Shown here one piece after another: positions 55,474 to 63,315 of a stretch of 64,000 nt of DNA (its first letter is position 1; every line of letters starts with the position of its first letter). The position numbers were made by a program, and so were the translations under genes. This stretch comes from CAVWSM01 sp963757805 (GTDB taxonomy: Bacteria > Actinomycetota > Actinomycetes > Jiangellales > Jiangellaceae). Location: contig CAVWSM010000014.1 in assembly GCA_963757805.1 (NCBI GenBank), positions 62,001-126,000 on the forward strand, in the 5' to 3' direction. Below the pieces are notes generated by a model. It saw only the letters and a program-made list of their open reading frames with translations. It ran no database searches and was not told the DNA's origin.

Positions 55474-56857
55474 CGGTCAAGTCGCGGGCTTTGGCGTACT
55501 GCTCGCGGATCCGCGGCTCGACTCGCGCGTCATAGGTTGCGGCACCCGTGCTCGGCCACTGCGGTGGCTCGTCACCGCCGAGGAGTGTCCAGGCGGCTTG
55601 GCGGGCGGCGCCGTCGGCGACGTACTCACCGGGGGGTGGCACGACCACGGGCCGGCCGAGCACGCTGGGCGCGATGCTGCGTACGGCCTCGCTGCGCGAG
55701 CCCCCACCGACCAGCAGGATGCGCTCGACTGGGACGCCTTGGGCAACGAGGGCGTCGAGCCCGTCGGCGAGGCCGCTGAGCAGTCCTTCGACCGCGGCGC
55801 GGGCCAGATGGGCTGGCGTGGTGTTGCTGAGGCGCAAGCCGTGGACCGCACCGGTGGCGTCGGGCTTGTTGGGTGTGCGCTCGCCTTCGAGGTAGGGGAC
55901 GAGGGTGAGGCCGTCGGCTCCGGGCGGGGCGTCGAGGGCGAGGTCGGAGAGCCTCGCGAGGTCGACGCCGAGGAGTCGGGCGGCGCTGTCGAGGACCCGG
56001 GCGGCGTTGAGTGTGGCGATCAGCGGCAGATAGCGGCCGGTCGCGTCGGCGAACCCGGCGACGATGCCGGACCCGTCGCGGGTCGGCGTCTCGGAGACCG
56101 CGAACACCGTGCCACTCGTGCCAATGGACACGATTGCGTCACCGGGGCGGGCGGCCACCCCAAGCGCGGCGCCCATGTTGTCCCCGGTGCCCGGACCGAG
56201 CAGCGCTCCGGCAGTAGCCTTGCCCGCCGGCTCCTGCGGCGCGAGCACGCGGGGGAGGGTGACCTCGTGGCCGAGCGCCAGGCGCAGCAGGTCGCGGCGG
56301 TAGTCACCCGTGAACGGTGACCAGTAGCCCGTGCCGGAGGCATCGCCGCGATCGGTCGTCAGCGCGTCGAGGTCGCCGGTCCCGGCGAGTCGCCAGGTGA
56401 GGTAGTCGTGCGGCAGGCACACCGCTGCGATCCGGGCTGCCGCCTCGGGTTCATGCTCGGCGATCCAGCGCAGCTTGGTGATCGTGAACGAGGCCACGGG
56501 GACAAGGCCCACCTCGGCGGCCCAGGCCGCTCCGCCGCCGAGCTCGGTCACCAAGTCGGCCGCTGCTTGCGCCGATCGAGTGTCGTTCCAGAGCAGTGCG
56601 GGGCGTACGACTGCGCCGTCGGCGTCGAGGCAGACCGCGCCATGCTGCTGGGCGGCAACTGCGAGCGCTTCGACGTCGTCGAGGCCGCCTGCCTTGGCGA
56701 TCGCTTCCTGCAAAGCCGTCCACCACGCCGCGGGGTCCACCTCGGTGCCGTCGGGGTGGGATGCACGCCCCTCGCGCACGAGCTCGCCCGTGATCGCGTC
56801 GCGGATCACGACCTTGCATGACTGCGTAGAGCTGTCCACGCCGCCGACGAGAGTCAT
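55463..56857 (-). CDS. xylB: Xylulokinase (FGGY family)
   Basis: 464 residues. Phosphorylates D-xylulose with ATP. GVDSSTQSCKVVI (phosphate 1), VAAQQHGAVCLD, LLWNDTRSAQAAADL (catalytic Asp region), SIGTSGTVFAVS (phosphate 2), ILLVGGGSRSEAVRSI (adenosine). The AQQHG motif is typical of XylB rather than glycerol kinase. No xylose isomerase or regulator is nearby, so the gene stands outside a catabolic operon. Confidence 0.85.
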   Translation of the reverse strand: MTLVGGVDSSTQSCKVVIRDAITGELVREGRASHPDGTEVDPAAWWTALQEAIAKAGGLDDVEALAVAAQQHGAVCLDADGAVVRPALLWNDTRSAQAAADLVTELGGGAAWAAEVGLVPVASFTITKLRWIAEHEPEAAARIAAVCLPHDYLTWRLAGTGDLDALTTDRGDASGTGYWSPFTGDYRRDLLRLALGHEVTLPRVLAPQEPAGKATAGALLGPGTGDNMGAALGVAARPGDAIVSIGTSGTVFAVSETPTRDGSGIVAGFADATGRYLPLIATLNAARVLDSAARLLGVDLARLSDLALDAPPGADGLTLVPYLEGERTPNKPDATGAVHGLRLSNTTPAHLARAAVEGLLSGLADGLDALVAQGVPVERILLVGGGSRSEAVRSIAPSVLGRPVVVPPPGEYVADGAARQAAWTLLGGDEPPQWPSTGAATYDARVEPRIREQYAKARDLTVTR

Positions 56858-56931
56858 GCGCCCGATCCTGCCTCAGCGGGTCAGGAAATATCGAGGGCTT
56901 GGCCGTTCGCCACGATGGGAGGATCGCGTCC

Positions 56932-57006
56932 ATGCCGCTGCTCTTCTCCTACGGCACGCTGCGTGACCCGGCGGTGCCACCGCAAGGCTTTCCCCCGCAC
57001 CGCTAG
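56932..57006 (+). pseudogene. 5' remnant of a gamma-glutamylcyclotransferase-like gene
   Basis: MPLLFSYGTLRDPAV followed by ten further residues and a stop. The YGTLRDPxVQ text is the start of the GGCT/AIG2-like fold; the following catalytic Glu and the rest (about 110 residues) are absent. It ends at an inverted repeat and the convergent citrate synthase gene. Confidence 0.5.
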
Positions 57007-57038
57007 GGCTCAAGGCCTGTCACGGCGGGGGAAAACCT
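56985..57038. terminator. Inverted repeat at the citrate synthase 3' end
   Basis: AGGCTTTCCCCCGC (56985-56998) pairs with GCGGGGGAAAACCT (57025-57038), 13 of 14 positions, loop 26, located 27-80 bases beyond the citrate synthase stop (57065, minus strand). On the minus strand the second arm is followed by ...TTGCGGTGG, without a U-tract. Confidence 0.45.
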
Positions 57039-57064
57039 GCTGGACGTGGTCATTCCGGGACCGG

Positions 57065-58210
57065 TCACGGCACAGGCTGCGGCGCGGGTGGGCCGACGTA
57101 CGCGGCGCTCGGTCGGATGATCTTGCTGTCCTGGGCCTGCTCGAGGATGTTGGCCGTCCAGCCGATCATGCGGCTCGCCGCGAACGTCGGCGTGAACATC
57201 TCCGGCGGCAGCCCGCACGCCTCCATGACCACGCCGGCGTAGAACTCCACGTTGGCGTACAGCTCGCGCCCCGGCTTGAGCTCGGCGAGCAGCTCGACCA
57301 CTCGCGACTCGACTTGTGTCGCGAGCTCTACTCGCGGGCCGCCAAGGGAACGGGCGACATCGCGCAACATGCGAGACCGCGGGTCTTCGGTGCGATAGAC
57401 CGCGTGGCCGAAACCCATGATTCGCTCGCCGCGCGCGAGGGCTGCCCGGATCCACGGGTCGATCCGGTCGGGCGAGCCGATCGCGTCGAGCGTGTCGAGC
57501 GCCCGGCTCGGAGCGCCGCCGTGCAGCGGTCCGGACAACGCGCCGAGCGCACCCACCACGGCAGCGACGACGTCGGCGCCTGTGGAGGCGATCACCCTTG
57601 CCGTGAAGGTTGAGGCATTGAAGCCGTGGTCGATCGTCGCGATGAGGTACTGCTCGACTGCGCGCGCATGCGCCGGGTCGGGCGTGTGGCCGGTCACCAT
57701 CGCGAGGTAGTTGGCCGCGAACGGCAGGTCGGCCTGCGGCTCGATCGGCTGCTCGCCGCGGCGCAGTCGGTGCAGCGCCGCGAGCAACGTCGGGGTCAGG
57801 CTGACGACCCAGAGGGCGTCGGCGCGCCGCTCTGCCGGGGTGAGGTCATAGCCGGGTCGTACGGCGCGGGCACCGCCGGCCACCGACAGGGCGGCGCGCA
57901 GCCCGGTGAGCGGGTCTGCGCAGGCGGCCGCGATCTGCGGGAGGACGGGCCGCACGGCATCCGGGATCGCCCGCAACGCTGTCACTTCGGCGCGGAATGC
58001 CGCGGACTGGGCCTCATCGGGCAGGGCACCGTCGACGAGCAGCCGCCAGACGTCTTCCAGGCTGCGCTTCTGCGCGAGGTCGACCGCGGAGTACTGCCGG
58101 TAGTGGAAGAACCCCTCCCGACCGCGGACGTCGCCGAGCTCGGTCTCGGTGACCACGACGCCGGCCAGGCCGCGGGGGGCCCGCATGGGTTGCTCGATGG
58201 TTGCTGTCAT
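57065..58210 (-). CDS. Citrate synthase (type-2/methylcitrate-like)
   Basis: 381 residues. Condenses oxaloacetate and acetyl-CoA (or propionyl-CoA). GPLHGGAPSRAL (first His), MGFGHAVYRTEDPR (second His), then YANVEFYAGVVMEACG where E. coli GltA has NVDFYSG, so the third catalytic residue is Glu here rather than Asp; finally FAASRMIGWTANILEQ. Size and layout fit the actinobacterial type-2 enzyme (citA/methylcitrate synthase), not large GltA. Divergent from an HTH-fused citrate synthase with a shared AT-rich control region. Confidence 0.85.
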   Translation of the reverse strand: MTATIEQPMRAPRGLAGVVVTETELGDVRGREGFFHYRQYSAVDLAQKRSLEDVWRLLVDGALPDEAQSAAFRAEVTALRAIPDAVRPVLPQIAAACADPLTGLRAALSVAGGARAVRPGYDLTPAERRADALWVVSLTPTLLAALHRLRRGEQPIEPQADLPFAANYLAMVTGHTPDPAHARAVEQYLIATIDHGFNASTFTARVIASTGADVVAAVVGALGALSGPLHGGAPSRALDTLDAIGSPDRIDPWIRAALARGERIMGFGHAVYRTEDPRSRMLRDVARSLGGPRVELATQVESRVVELLAELKPGRELYANVEFYAGVVMEACGLPPEMFTPTFAASRMIGWTANILEQAQDSKIIRPSAAYVGPPAPQPVP

Positions 58211-58230
58211 GTCCGCCAGCCTGCCGCCGA

Positions 58231-58276
58231 TGCATTGATATTGTCAATGTTGATTAGATTGACTGTAATCAATGCA
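58231..58276. promoter_or_regulatory. Control region of the divergent citrate synthase pair
   Basis: An AT-rich island in GC-rich surroundings. Plus promoter: TTGTCA (58241-58246), 17-base spacer, TGTAAT (58264-58269). A 9-bp inverted repeat TGCATTGAT / ATCAATGCA (58231-58239, 58268-58276) spans it and covers the -10. The binder is plausibly the HTH-citrate synthase itself. Confidence 0.65.
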
Positions 58277-58285
58277 ACTGGCAGC

Positions 58286-59539
58286 ATGGCGCGAGTGACC
58301 GAGGAGCTGCTGACCGCTGCCGAGGCGGCGAGCCGGCTGGGTGTGAAGCCCGAGACGCTGTACGCCTACGTCAGCCGCGGACTGCTCACGAGCGCGCGCG
58401 TGCCCGGCGAGCGGTCGAGCCGCTATCCGGCGCAGGAGGTGGAGCGTCTCGCCGCGCGAGCGACACGCGCGGGTCGATTTGCCCGCAGCACACCGCCGAC
58501 CGTGCAGACCCGGCTGACGCTGATCGCCGACGGTCGGCTCAGCTATCGGGGTCGCGATGCGATCGAGCTCGCGAGCACCGCATCGTACGAGTCGGTCGCC
58601 GCCTGGCTCTGGACCGGACGCTGGCGCGACAACGTGACATTCCCGGCCGCGAGTGGCCAGCTCGACGCGGTGCGGACAGCCGCGGCCGGGATGCCAGCAC
58701 AGGCACGCCTCGCCGACAGACTGCGGCTGATCGTCGCGGCGGCGGCCGCCAACGATCCGCTGCGTTTCGACATTCGGCCTGAAGCGGTGACCGCGACGGC
58801 GGCAAACCTCATCGGGACCATGGTCGACGCGTTGCCCCTGCCCGACAGCACTGCACGACGGTCGCCCACCTCGCTGGCCGGCCGGCTGTGGTCGCGGCTC
58901 ACGGCGGCGCCCCCGCAGCCGCAGGCGGTCGAGGCGCTCAACGCCGCGCTCGTTCTGCTCGCCGACCATGACCTCGCCGCCTCGACGGTCGCCGCCCGGG
59001 TGGCTGCGTCGATCCGGGCCCACCCGTACGCAGTCGTCTCCGCCGGCTTGGCCGCCCTCGACGGCCCGCTGCACGGCGCCGCCCCCGACGAGACGTTCCG
59101 GCTCATCTCCGACGCGCTGGCTACCGACCCGCTCAGCGCGATCTCCGAACGGCTGCGCCTCGGGACGGCCATCCCCGGGTTCGGGCACCCGCTCTACCCG
59201 GACGGCGACCCGCGGGCCACCGCGTTGCTCGACCACGTGCGTGAGCTTCCAGCAAGCCGCGGTGTACCCGCTGCGGTCGGCGGGCTGGTCGACGCGGTCG
59301 ACCAGCGGCTGGGTGAGCGCCCCACGATCGACTTCGCGGTGAGTGCCCTGGCCCACTCGACGGGGATGCCCGCTGACGCGGGCGAGGCGATCTTTGCCGT
59401 GGCGCGCACTGCCGGGTGGGTGGCCCACGCGCTCGAGGAGTACGAGGCGGAGCCGCTGCGGTTCCGGCTACGCAGCAGCTATATCGGAGTGGTGAGCGGC
59501 GGAGCGAGGGACGAGCGGAGCCGCGAAGGCGACCATTAG
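58286..59539 (+). CDS. Citrate synthase with N-terminal helix-turn-helix domain
   Basis: 417 residues. Residues 5-55 form a MerR/excisionase-like HTH (LLTAAEAASRLGVKPETLYAYVSRG, then RYPAQEVERLA). From about residue 75 the chain is a complete citrate synthase fold: GPLHGAAPDETF (His), IPGFGHPLYPDGDPRA (His), PTIDFAVSALAHST (Asp) and FAVARTAGWVAHALEEY. All three catalytic positions are present, so it may be enzyme and regulator in one. ATG at 58286; no strong ribosome site, and only about 10 bases of leader. Confidence 0.87.
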   Translation: MARVTEELLTAAEAASRLGVKPETLYAYVSRGLLTSARVPGERSSRYPAQEVERLAARATRAGRFARSTPPTVQTRLTLIADGRLSYRGRDAIELASTASYESVAAWLWTGRWRDNVTFPAASGQLDAVRTAAAGMPAQARLADRLRLIVAAAAANDPLRFDIRPEAVTATAANLIGTMVDALPLPDSTARRSPTSLAGRLWSRLTAAPPQPQAVEALNAALVLLADHDLAASTVAARVAASIRAHPYAVVSAGLAALDGPLHGAAPDETFRLISDALATDPLSAISERLRLGTAIPGFGHPLYPDGDPRATALLDHVRELPASRGVPAAVGGLVDAVDQRLGERPTIDFAVSALAHSTGMPADAGEAIFAVARTAGWVAHALEEYEAEPLRFRLRSSYIGVVSGGARDERSREGDH

Positions 59540-59973
59540 GCCCGAGAGCCGGACCGACGCTGCCGGCGCAGCGGGCGTTCACGGTAGCCACCGTCAACCA
59601 GCCCCGCGCGCACCTCGAAGACATTGCGTGAAGCCGGGTCGCCCGTACGCATCCACGACCACGCCGACGCCACTAGATACCCGATGAGCATGAACGGCCC
59701 CAGGCACCACGCGTACTGCGTCGCATGCTTGGACTCGTGCTTGAGCAGGTGCGGACGGCGGGTCAGCCGCTCGTCCGTCAGCCGCAGCATGATGACGTTG
59801 CCGAGCGTGAACGCCGGCGCGGGAGGAATCGGGAGCCGGTAGCCGCGGGCGAGGATGAGCCCCTCCGGCCCGCGTGACAGGCGGCAGCGCCCTAGCAGCG
59901 CCACCAGCAGGCCGAGCAGCGTCGACAGGTTGATGACGTTGACGATCTGCCGAAGCCGATGACTCCCCTTCAC
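59536..59973 (-). CDS. HEXXH-containing membrane protein of unknown function
   Basis: 145 residues. One helix near residues 13-28 and another near 90-108. Between them is LLKHESKHATQYAWCLGPFM, a HEXXH motif (HESKH), as in zinc metallopeptidases, just before the second helix. The rest, including an Arg-rich tail, is unfamiliar to me. The GTG overlaps the stop of gpgS by four bases, so translation is coupled; the stop region overlaps the HTH-citrate synthase stop. Confidence 0.6.
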   Translation of the reverse strand: MKGSHRLRQIVNVINLSTLLGLLVALLGRCRLSRGPEGLILARGYRLPIPPAPAFTLGNVIMLRLTDERLTRRPHLLKHESKHATQYAWCLGPFMLIGYLVASAWSWMRTGDPASRNVFEVRAGLVDGGYRERPLRRQRRSGSRA

Positions 59974-60950
59974 GCGGAGAGTGTCCCGCGGCCGCGTGCG
60001 TACGTCTCGACGTCGATCAGGGCCGGCCGCTCGTGGGGAGTCAGATCGGCGACGTTGACCGCGTAGCCGACGCCGTCGCGACTGAACTGCGTGAGCACCG
60101 GCGAAAGGTCCGTGGCGATCGTGGCTCGGCCTTCGCGCTCGAGCCGGCCGAGCGCCACCTGCAGGATCTCGTGCGCCATCTGCCCAAGCTTGGCGTCAGA
60201 CGAGTTGCGGTGCTTGCGTCGGACCAGGTCGACCTGCGCCAGCGCGTCGAGCCCGGCCAGCCGCAGCGCGTCGATCAGCACTGCGATCTCAACGCCGTAC
60301 CCGGTCGGGAACGGGATGCGTTCGAGCAGGCTGCGGCGCCCGGCGTACTCACCGGACAGCGGCTGGATGAAACCAGCGAGCTCGGGCCACGCGAGGTTGA
60401 GCAGCGGACGGGCGACGAGCTCGGTCACCCGGCCGCCGCCCGCGGGAAGCACGGTCTCGCCGCTGCGCAGCGCTCGGTCGTACGTGGCCTTCACCAGCTG
60501 CACGCGCTGGTCGGTCAGCAGCGGGCCGAGCAAGCCGGTGACGAACGCCGGCGTGAAGTCCTCCAGGTCGCTGTCGACATATACGACGATGTCGCCGGTC
60601 GTCGCAGCCAACCCGCGCCACAGCACCTCGCCCTTGCCGGGGAGGGGGTCGAGCTCGGGCAGCACGTCGTCGCGTCGGAATACCTGCGCTCCGGCTGCGG
60701 CGGCGACGGTAGCCGTCGCGTCGCTGGAGCCTGAGTCGATGACGACGAGCTCGTCGACGAGTGGCGTTGCCGCGGTGCACAGGTGGTCGCGGATCGAGGC
60801 GACTATCGGCCCGATGGTGCGTTCTTCGTCGAGGGCGGGAAGCACGACGCTGACTCGCTGAGCGCCCTTGAGCCGGCGCAGCGCGCTGATCGGGAAATCC
60901 CGCGCGTGCCAGCTGCGCCGCTCGAACCAGTCCTGCACGTCGGCGCGCAT
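59970..60950 (-). CDS. gpgS: Glucosyl-3-phosphoglycerate synthase
   Basis: 326 residues. GT81 glycosyltransferase making glucosyl-3-phosphoglycerate, first step to methylglucose lipopolysaccharides or glucosylglycerate. VVLPALDEERTIGPIV, LVVIDSGSSDATATVA, LPGKGEVLWRGLAATTGDI, VYVDSDLEDF (DxD-like), PLSGEYAGRRSLLERIPFPTGYGVEI match mycobacterial GpgS. ATG at 60950 chosen (MRADVQDWFERRSWH is the usual start). Divergent from the SAM-I/thrC unit. Confidence 0.88.
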   Translation of the reverse strand: MRADVQDWFERRSWHARDFPISALRRLKGAQRVSVVLPALDEERTIGPIVASIRDHLCTAATPLVDELVVIDSGSSDATATVAAAAGAQVFRRDDVLPELDPLPGKGEVLWRGLAATTGDIVVYVDSDLEDFTPAFVTGLLGPLLTDQRVQLVKATYDRALRSGETVLPAGGGRVTELVARPLLNLAWPELAGFIQPLSGEYAGRRSLLERIPFPTGYGVEIAVLIDALRLAGLDALAQVDLVRRKHRNSSDAKLGQMAHEILQVALGRLEREGRATIATDLSPVLTQFSRDGVGYAVNVADLTPHERPALIDVETYARGRGTLSA

Positions 60951-61024
60951 GCGCGCCACGCTATCGGCCGCGGCAACGCGTCTCACGAGGTGGACTCGCC
61001 CTCTCGACCCGCGGACGCCCTTCC

Positions 61025-61030
61025 TAGGAT
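61025..61030 (+). promoter_or_regulatory. Possible -10 for the SAM-I/thrC transcript
   Basis: TAGGAT at 61025-61030 would start RNA near 61037, about 17 bases before the riboswitch. The -35 is unclear (TCGACC at 61004-61009, spacer 15). Confidence 0.35.
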
Positions 61031-61053
61031 CCAAGACAACAACTGCACAGCGG

Positions 61054-61198
61054 ACTCATCCAGAGGGGCAGAGGGACACGGCCCGACGAAGCCCCGGCAA
61101 CCATCCGTACCGCGCTCGCACTCCCGGCGAGGCCCAGCGGCGGACACGGTGCCACGTCCGTCCCGTCAGGTCGACCGCCGGCCGCGGGAAAGATGAGA
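61054..61198 (+). ncRNA. SAM-I riboswitch (S-box)
   Basis: All S-box blocks are present: P1 CTCATC/GATGAG (61055-61060 with 61192-61197), AGAGGGGCAGAGGGA (61062-61076), GGCCC, GACGAAGCCCCGGCAACC (61085-61102), GGTGCCACGTCC (61148-61159), and GGGAAAGATGAG. SAM binding normally turns the gene off. The GAGGAAGG ribosome site lies right after P1, so translation-level control is likely. Confidence 0.96.
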
Positions 61199-61213
61199 GG
61201 AAGGCCTCGCCCC

Positions 61214-62486
61214 ATGACCGTCACGACCGCGCCCACGAAGACATCAACACGCGTTGACCTCGGCTCCGCCACGCACCTGTCATGTCGTGAGTGCGGCACG
61301 ACGACCGAGCTTGGACCGTTCTATGCGTGCCTGGAGTGCTTCGGGCCCCTCGAGGTGGCCTACGACTTCAGCGGCGTGACCCGCGAGCGCATCGAGGCGG
61401 GCCCCCGCAACATCTGGCGCTACAAGGACCTGCTTCCGGTCCCGACCGACGTCACAGCAGACCCCCAACACCGAGCCCGGCTTCACCCGCCTCATCCGCG
61501 CCGACAACCTCGCAAAAGAGCTCGGGCTGCGCACGCTGTGGGTCAAGGACGACTCGGTCAACCCGACGCACTCGTTCAAGGACCGCGTCGTCGCCGTGGC
61601 GCTGGCCGCCGCCCGCCAGCTCGGATTCACCGTGCTGGCCTGCCCGAGCACCGGCAACCTCGCCAACGCCGTCGCCGCGGCGGCTGCCCGCGCCGGCATC
61701 AGGTCGTACGTGTTCGTGCCGAGCAACCTCGAGCAGCAGAAGATCGTGACCTCGGCGGTCTTCGGGACGACCCTCATCGCGGTGGAGGGCACCTACGACG
61801 ACGTCAACCGACTCGCCTCCGAGCTTGCCGGCATCCACGAGGACTGGGCGTTCGTCAACGTCAACGTGCGGCCCTACTACGCGGAGGGCTCCAAGACCCT
61901 GGCGTACGAGGTCGCCGAGCAGCTCGGCTGGCGGCTGCCCGAGCAGGTGGTGATCCCGGTCGCGTCGGGGGCGCAGCTCGTCAAGGTCGACAAGGGCTTC
62001 CGCGAGCTGGGGTCGCTGGGGCTGGTCGAGCCGACCCCGTACAAGATCTTCGGCGCGCAGGCGACCGGATGCTCGCCCGTGTCGGCGGCGTTCAAGGCCG
62101 GCCACGACGTCGTACGCCCGGTGCGACCCGACACGATCGCCAAGTCGCTCGCGATCGGCAACCCCGCCGACGGTCCGTACGTGCTCGACGTCGTACGGCG
62201 CACCGGCGGTGCTGTCGAGGACGTCAGCGATGCCGAGGTCGTCGAGGGCATCCGGCTGCTGGCCCGCACCGAGGGGATCTTCGCCGAGACCGCCGGCGGC
62301 GTCACCGTGGCCGTGCTCAAGAAGCTGCTCGCGACCGGCCAGCTCGACCCCGAGGCCGAGACGGTGGTGTTCAACACCGGCGACGGCCTCAAGACGCTGG
62401 ACGCGGTGTCGCCCGTCGTGGGACCGGATGCGACGATCGCGGCCTCGACCGACGCGTTCCACGCTGCCATCGACACGGAGGCCTGA
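61214..62486 (+). CDS. thrC: Threonine synthase-family PLP enzyme under SAM-I control (one frameshift)
   Basis: About 423 residues across a +1 shift near 61463. N-terminal zinc-ribbon-like CRECGTTTELGPFYACLECFG (CxxC twice), then FSGVTRERIEAGPRNIWRYKDLLP. After the shift: VKDDSVNPTHSFKDRVVAVA (PLP Lys), ACPSTGNLANAVAAAAARAG (phosphate loop), FVPSNLEQQKIV, VIPVASGAQLVKVDKG. The sequence is of threonine synthase type (O-phosphohomoserine as substrate), but the SAM-I switch and the MoaD-like gene three bases downstream fit methionine metabolism better. ATG at 61214; the upstream in-frame ATG at 61193 is inside the riboswitch. Confidence 0.85.
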
Positions 62487-62489
62487 GCT

Positions 62490-62774
62490 GTGAGCGTCGC
62501 CGTACGCATCCCGACCATCCTGCGCACCTACACCAAGGGCGAGTCCGACGTGACGCTCGACGTCGCGGAGGCCTCGACCCTGGCCGATGTGCTCGACGCC
62601 CTGGAGACGTCGTACCCCGGGATCCGCGCGCGCGTCCTCGACGACCAGGGCGCGCTGCGTCGATTCGTCAACGTGTACGTGGACGACGACGACGTACGGT
62701 TTGCGTCCGGGCTCGCGACGCCCGTCCCTGCCGGGGCCAAGGTGTCCGTGATTCCGGCCGTCGCAGGCGGCTGA
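62490..62774 (+). CDS. MoaD/ThiS-like sulfur-carrier protein
   Basis: 94 residues. Ubiquitin-like beta-grasp protein: RIPTILRTYTKGESDVTLDV, LADVLDALETSYPGIRARVL, RFVNVYVDDDDVRF, and the C-terminal PAVAGG ending in the Gly-Gly needed for thiocarboxylate formation. GTG at 62490 follows the thrC stop by three bases. Not next to thiamine or molybdopterin genes. It probably donates sulfur in an amino-acid pathway, like CysO for cysteine in mycobacteria; here the partner would be the SAM-controlled PLP enzyme. Confidence 0.87.
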   Translation: MSVAVRIPTILRTYTKGESDVTLDVAEASTLADVLDALETSYPGIRARVLDDQGALRRFVNVYVDDDDVRFASGLATPVPAGAKVSVIPAVAGG

Positions 62775-62826
62775 CCTGCACGGACCTCGCAAACGTCACG
62801 GACCGATATCTAGCGGGTGAAGTCTC

Positions 62827-62855
62827 TTCACCACTTCGCCTGGTTTGTGTAGGGT
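62827..62855 (+). promoter_or_regulatory. Cold-shock gene promoter
   Basis: TTCACC (62827-62832), 17-base spacer, TAGGGT (62850-62855). RNA would start near 62862, giving a leader of about 147 bases before the csp ATG (63009), typical of cold-shock mRNAs. Confidence 0.55.
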
Positions 62856-63008
62856 CGGGCGCGGTCGAATGTGACGCGAGCATCCAGAGCAAGCGGAACT
62901 CGCCCGCGTGAAACCCAAGCCGTGGTGCTAAGCCTCGGGCGGTGGAAGCGAGCACGACCCGCAGGGACGTACGTTGCGGCCTGCGCGCCTGCCAACGAGG
63001 AGAGATAG

Positions 63009-63209
63009 ATGGCACAGGGCACCGTGAAGTGGTTCAACTCCGAGAAGGGCTTCGGCTTCATCGCCGTCGACGGGGGCCAGGACCTCTTCGTGCACTACAG
63101 CGCGATCGAGATGGACGGCTACCGGACACTCGAGGACGGCCAGCGGGTCGAGTTCGAGGTTGGTCAGGGTCCGAAGGGCCCGCAGGCCGAGCGCGTCCGC
63201 GTCGTCTGA
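63009..63209 (+). CDS. Cold-shock protein (CspA family)
   Basis: 66 residues, single OB-fold. RNP1-like KGFGFIAV and RNP2-like LFVHYSAI are intact, with GTVKWFNSEKGFGF at the start. Binds single-stranded RNA and unfolds leader structures. ATG after GAGGAGAG. Monocistronic: long leader upstream and strong hairpin downstream. Confidence 0.95.
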   Translation: MAQGTVKWFNSEKGFGFIAVDGGQDLFVHYSAIEMDGYRTLEDGQRVEFEVGQGPKGPQAERVRVV

Positions 63210-63235
63210 TCTGATCGCCCCCTGACCTGGCTGAG

Positions 63236-63267
63236 CGGCCCGGCACCGGGATCTCGGTGCCGGGCCG
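63236..63267 (+). terminator. Terminator of the cold-shock gene
   Basis: Perfect 13-bp stem CGGCCCGGCACCG / CGGTGCCGGGCCG with loop GGATCT, 27 bases after the csp stop, followed by TTCGCTGTTC. Confidence 0.85.
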
Positions 63268-63315
63268 TTCGCTGTTCAGCGGTGCTCCGCTGCTCCACGA
63301 GAGCCACGCCGGGGC

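Noticed and set aside
62490..62774. ThiS for thiamine synthesis
   Set aside because: No thiG/thiF/thiO nearby; the gene is locked into the SAM-I/thrC unit instead.
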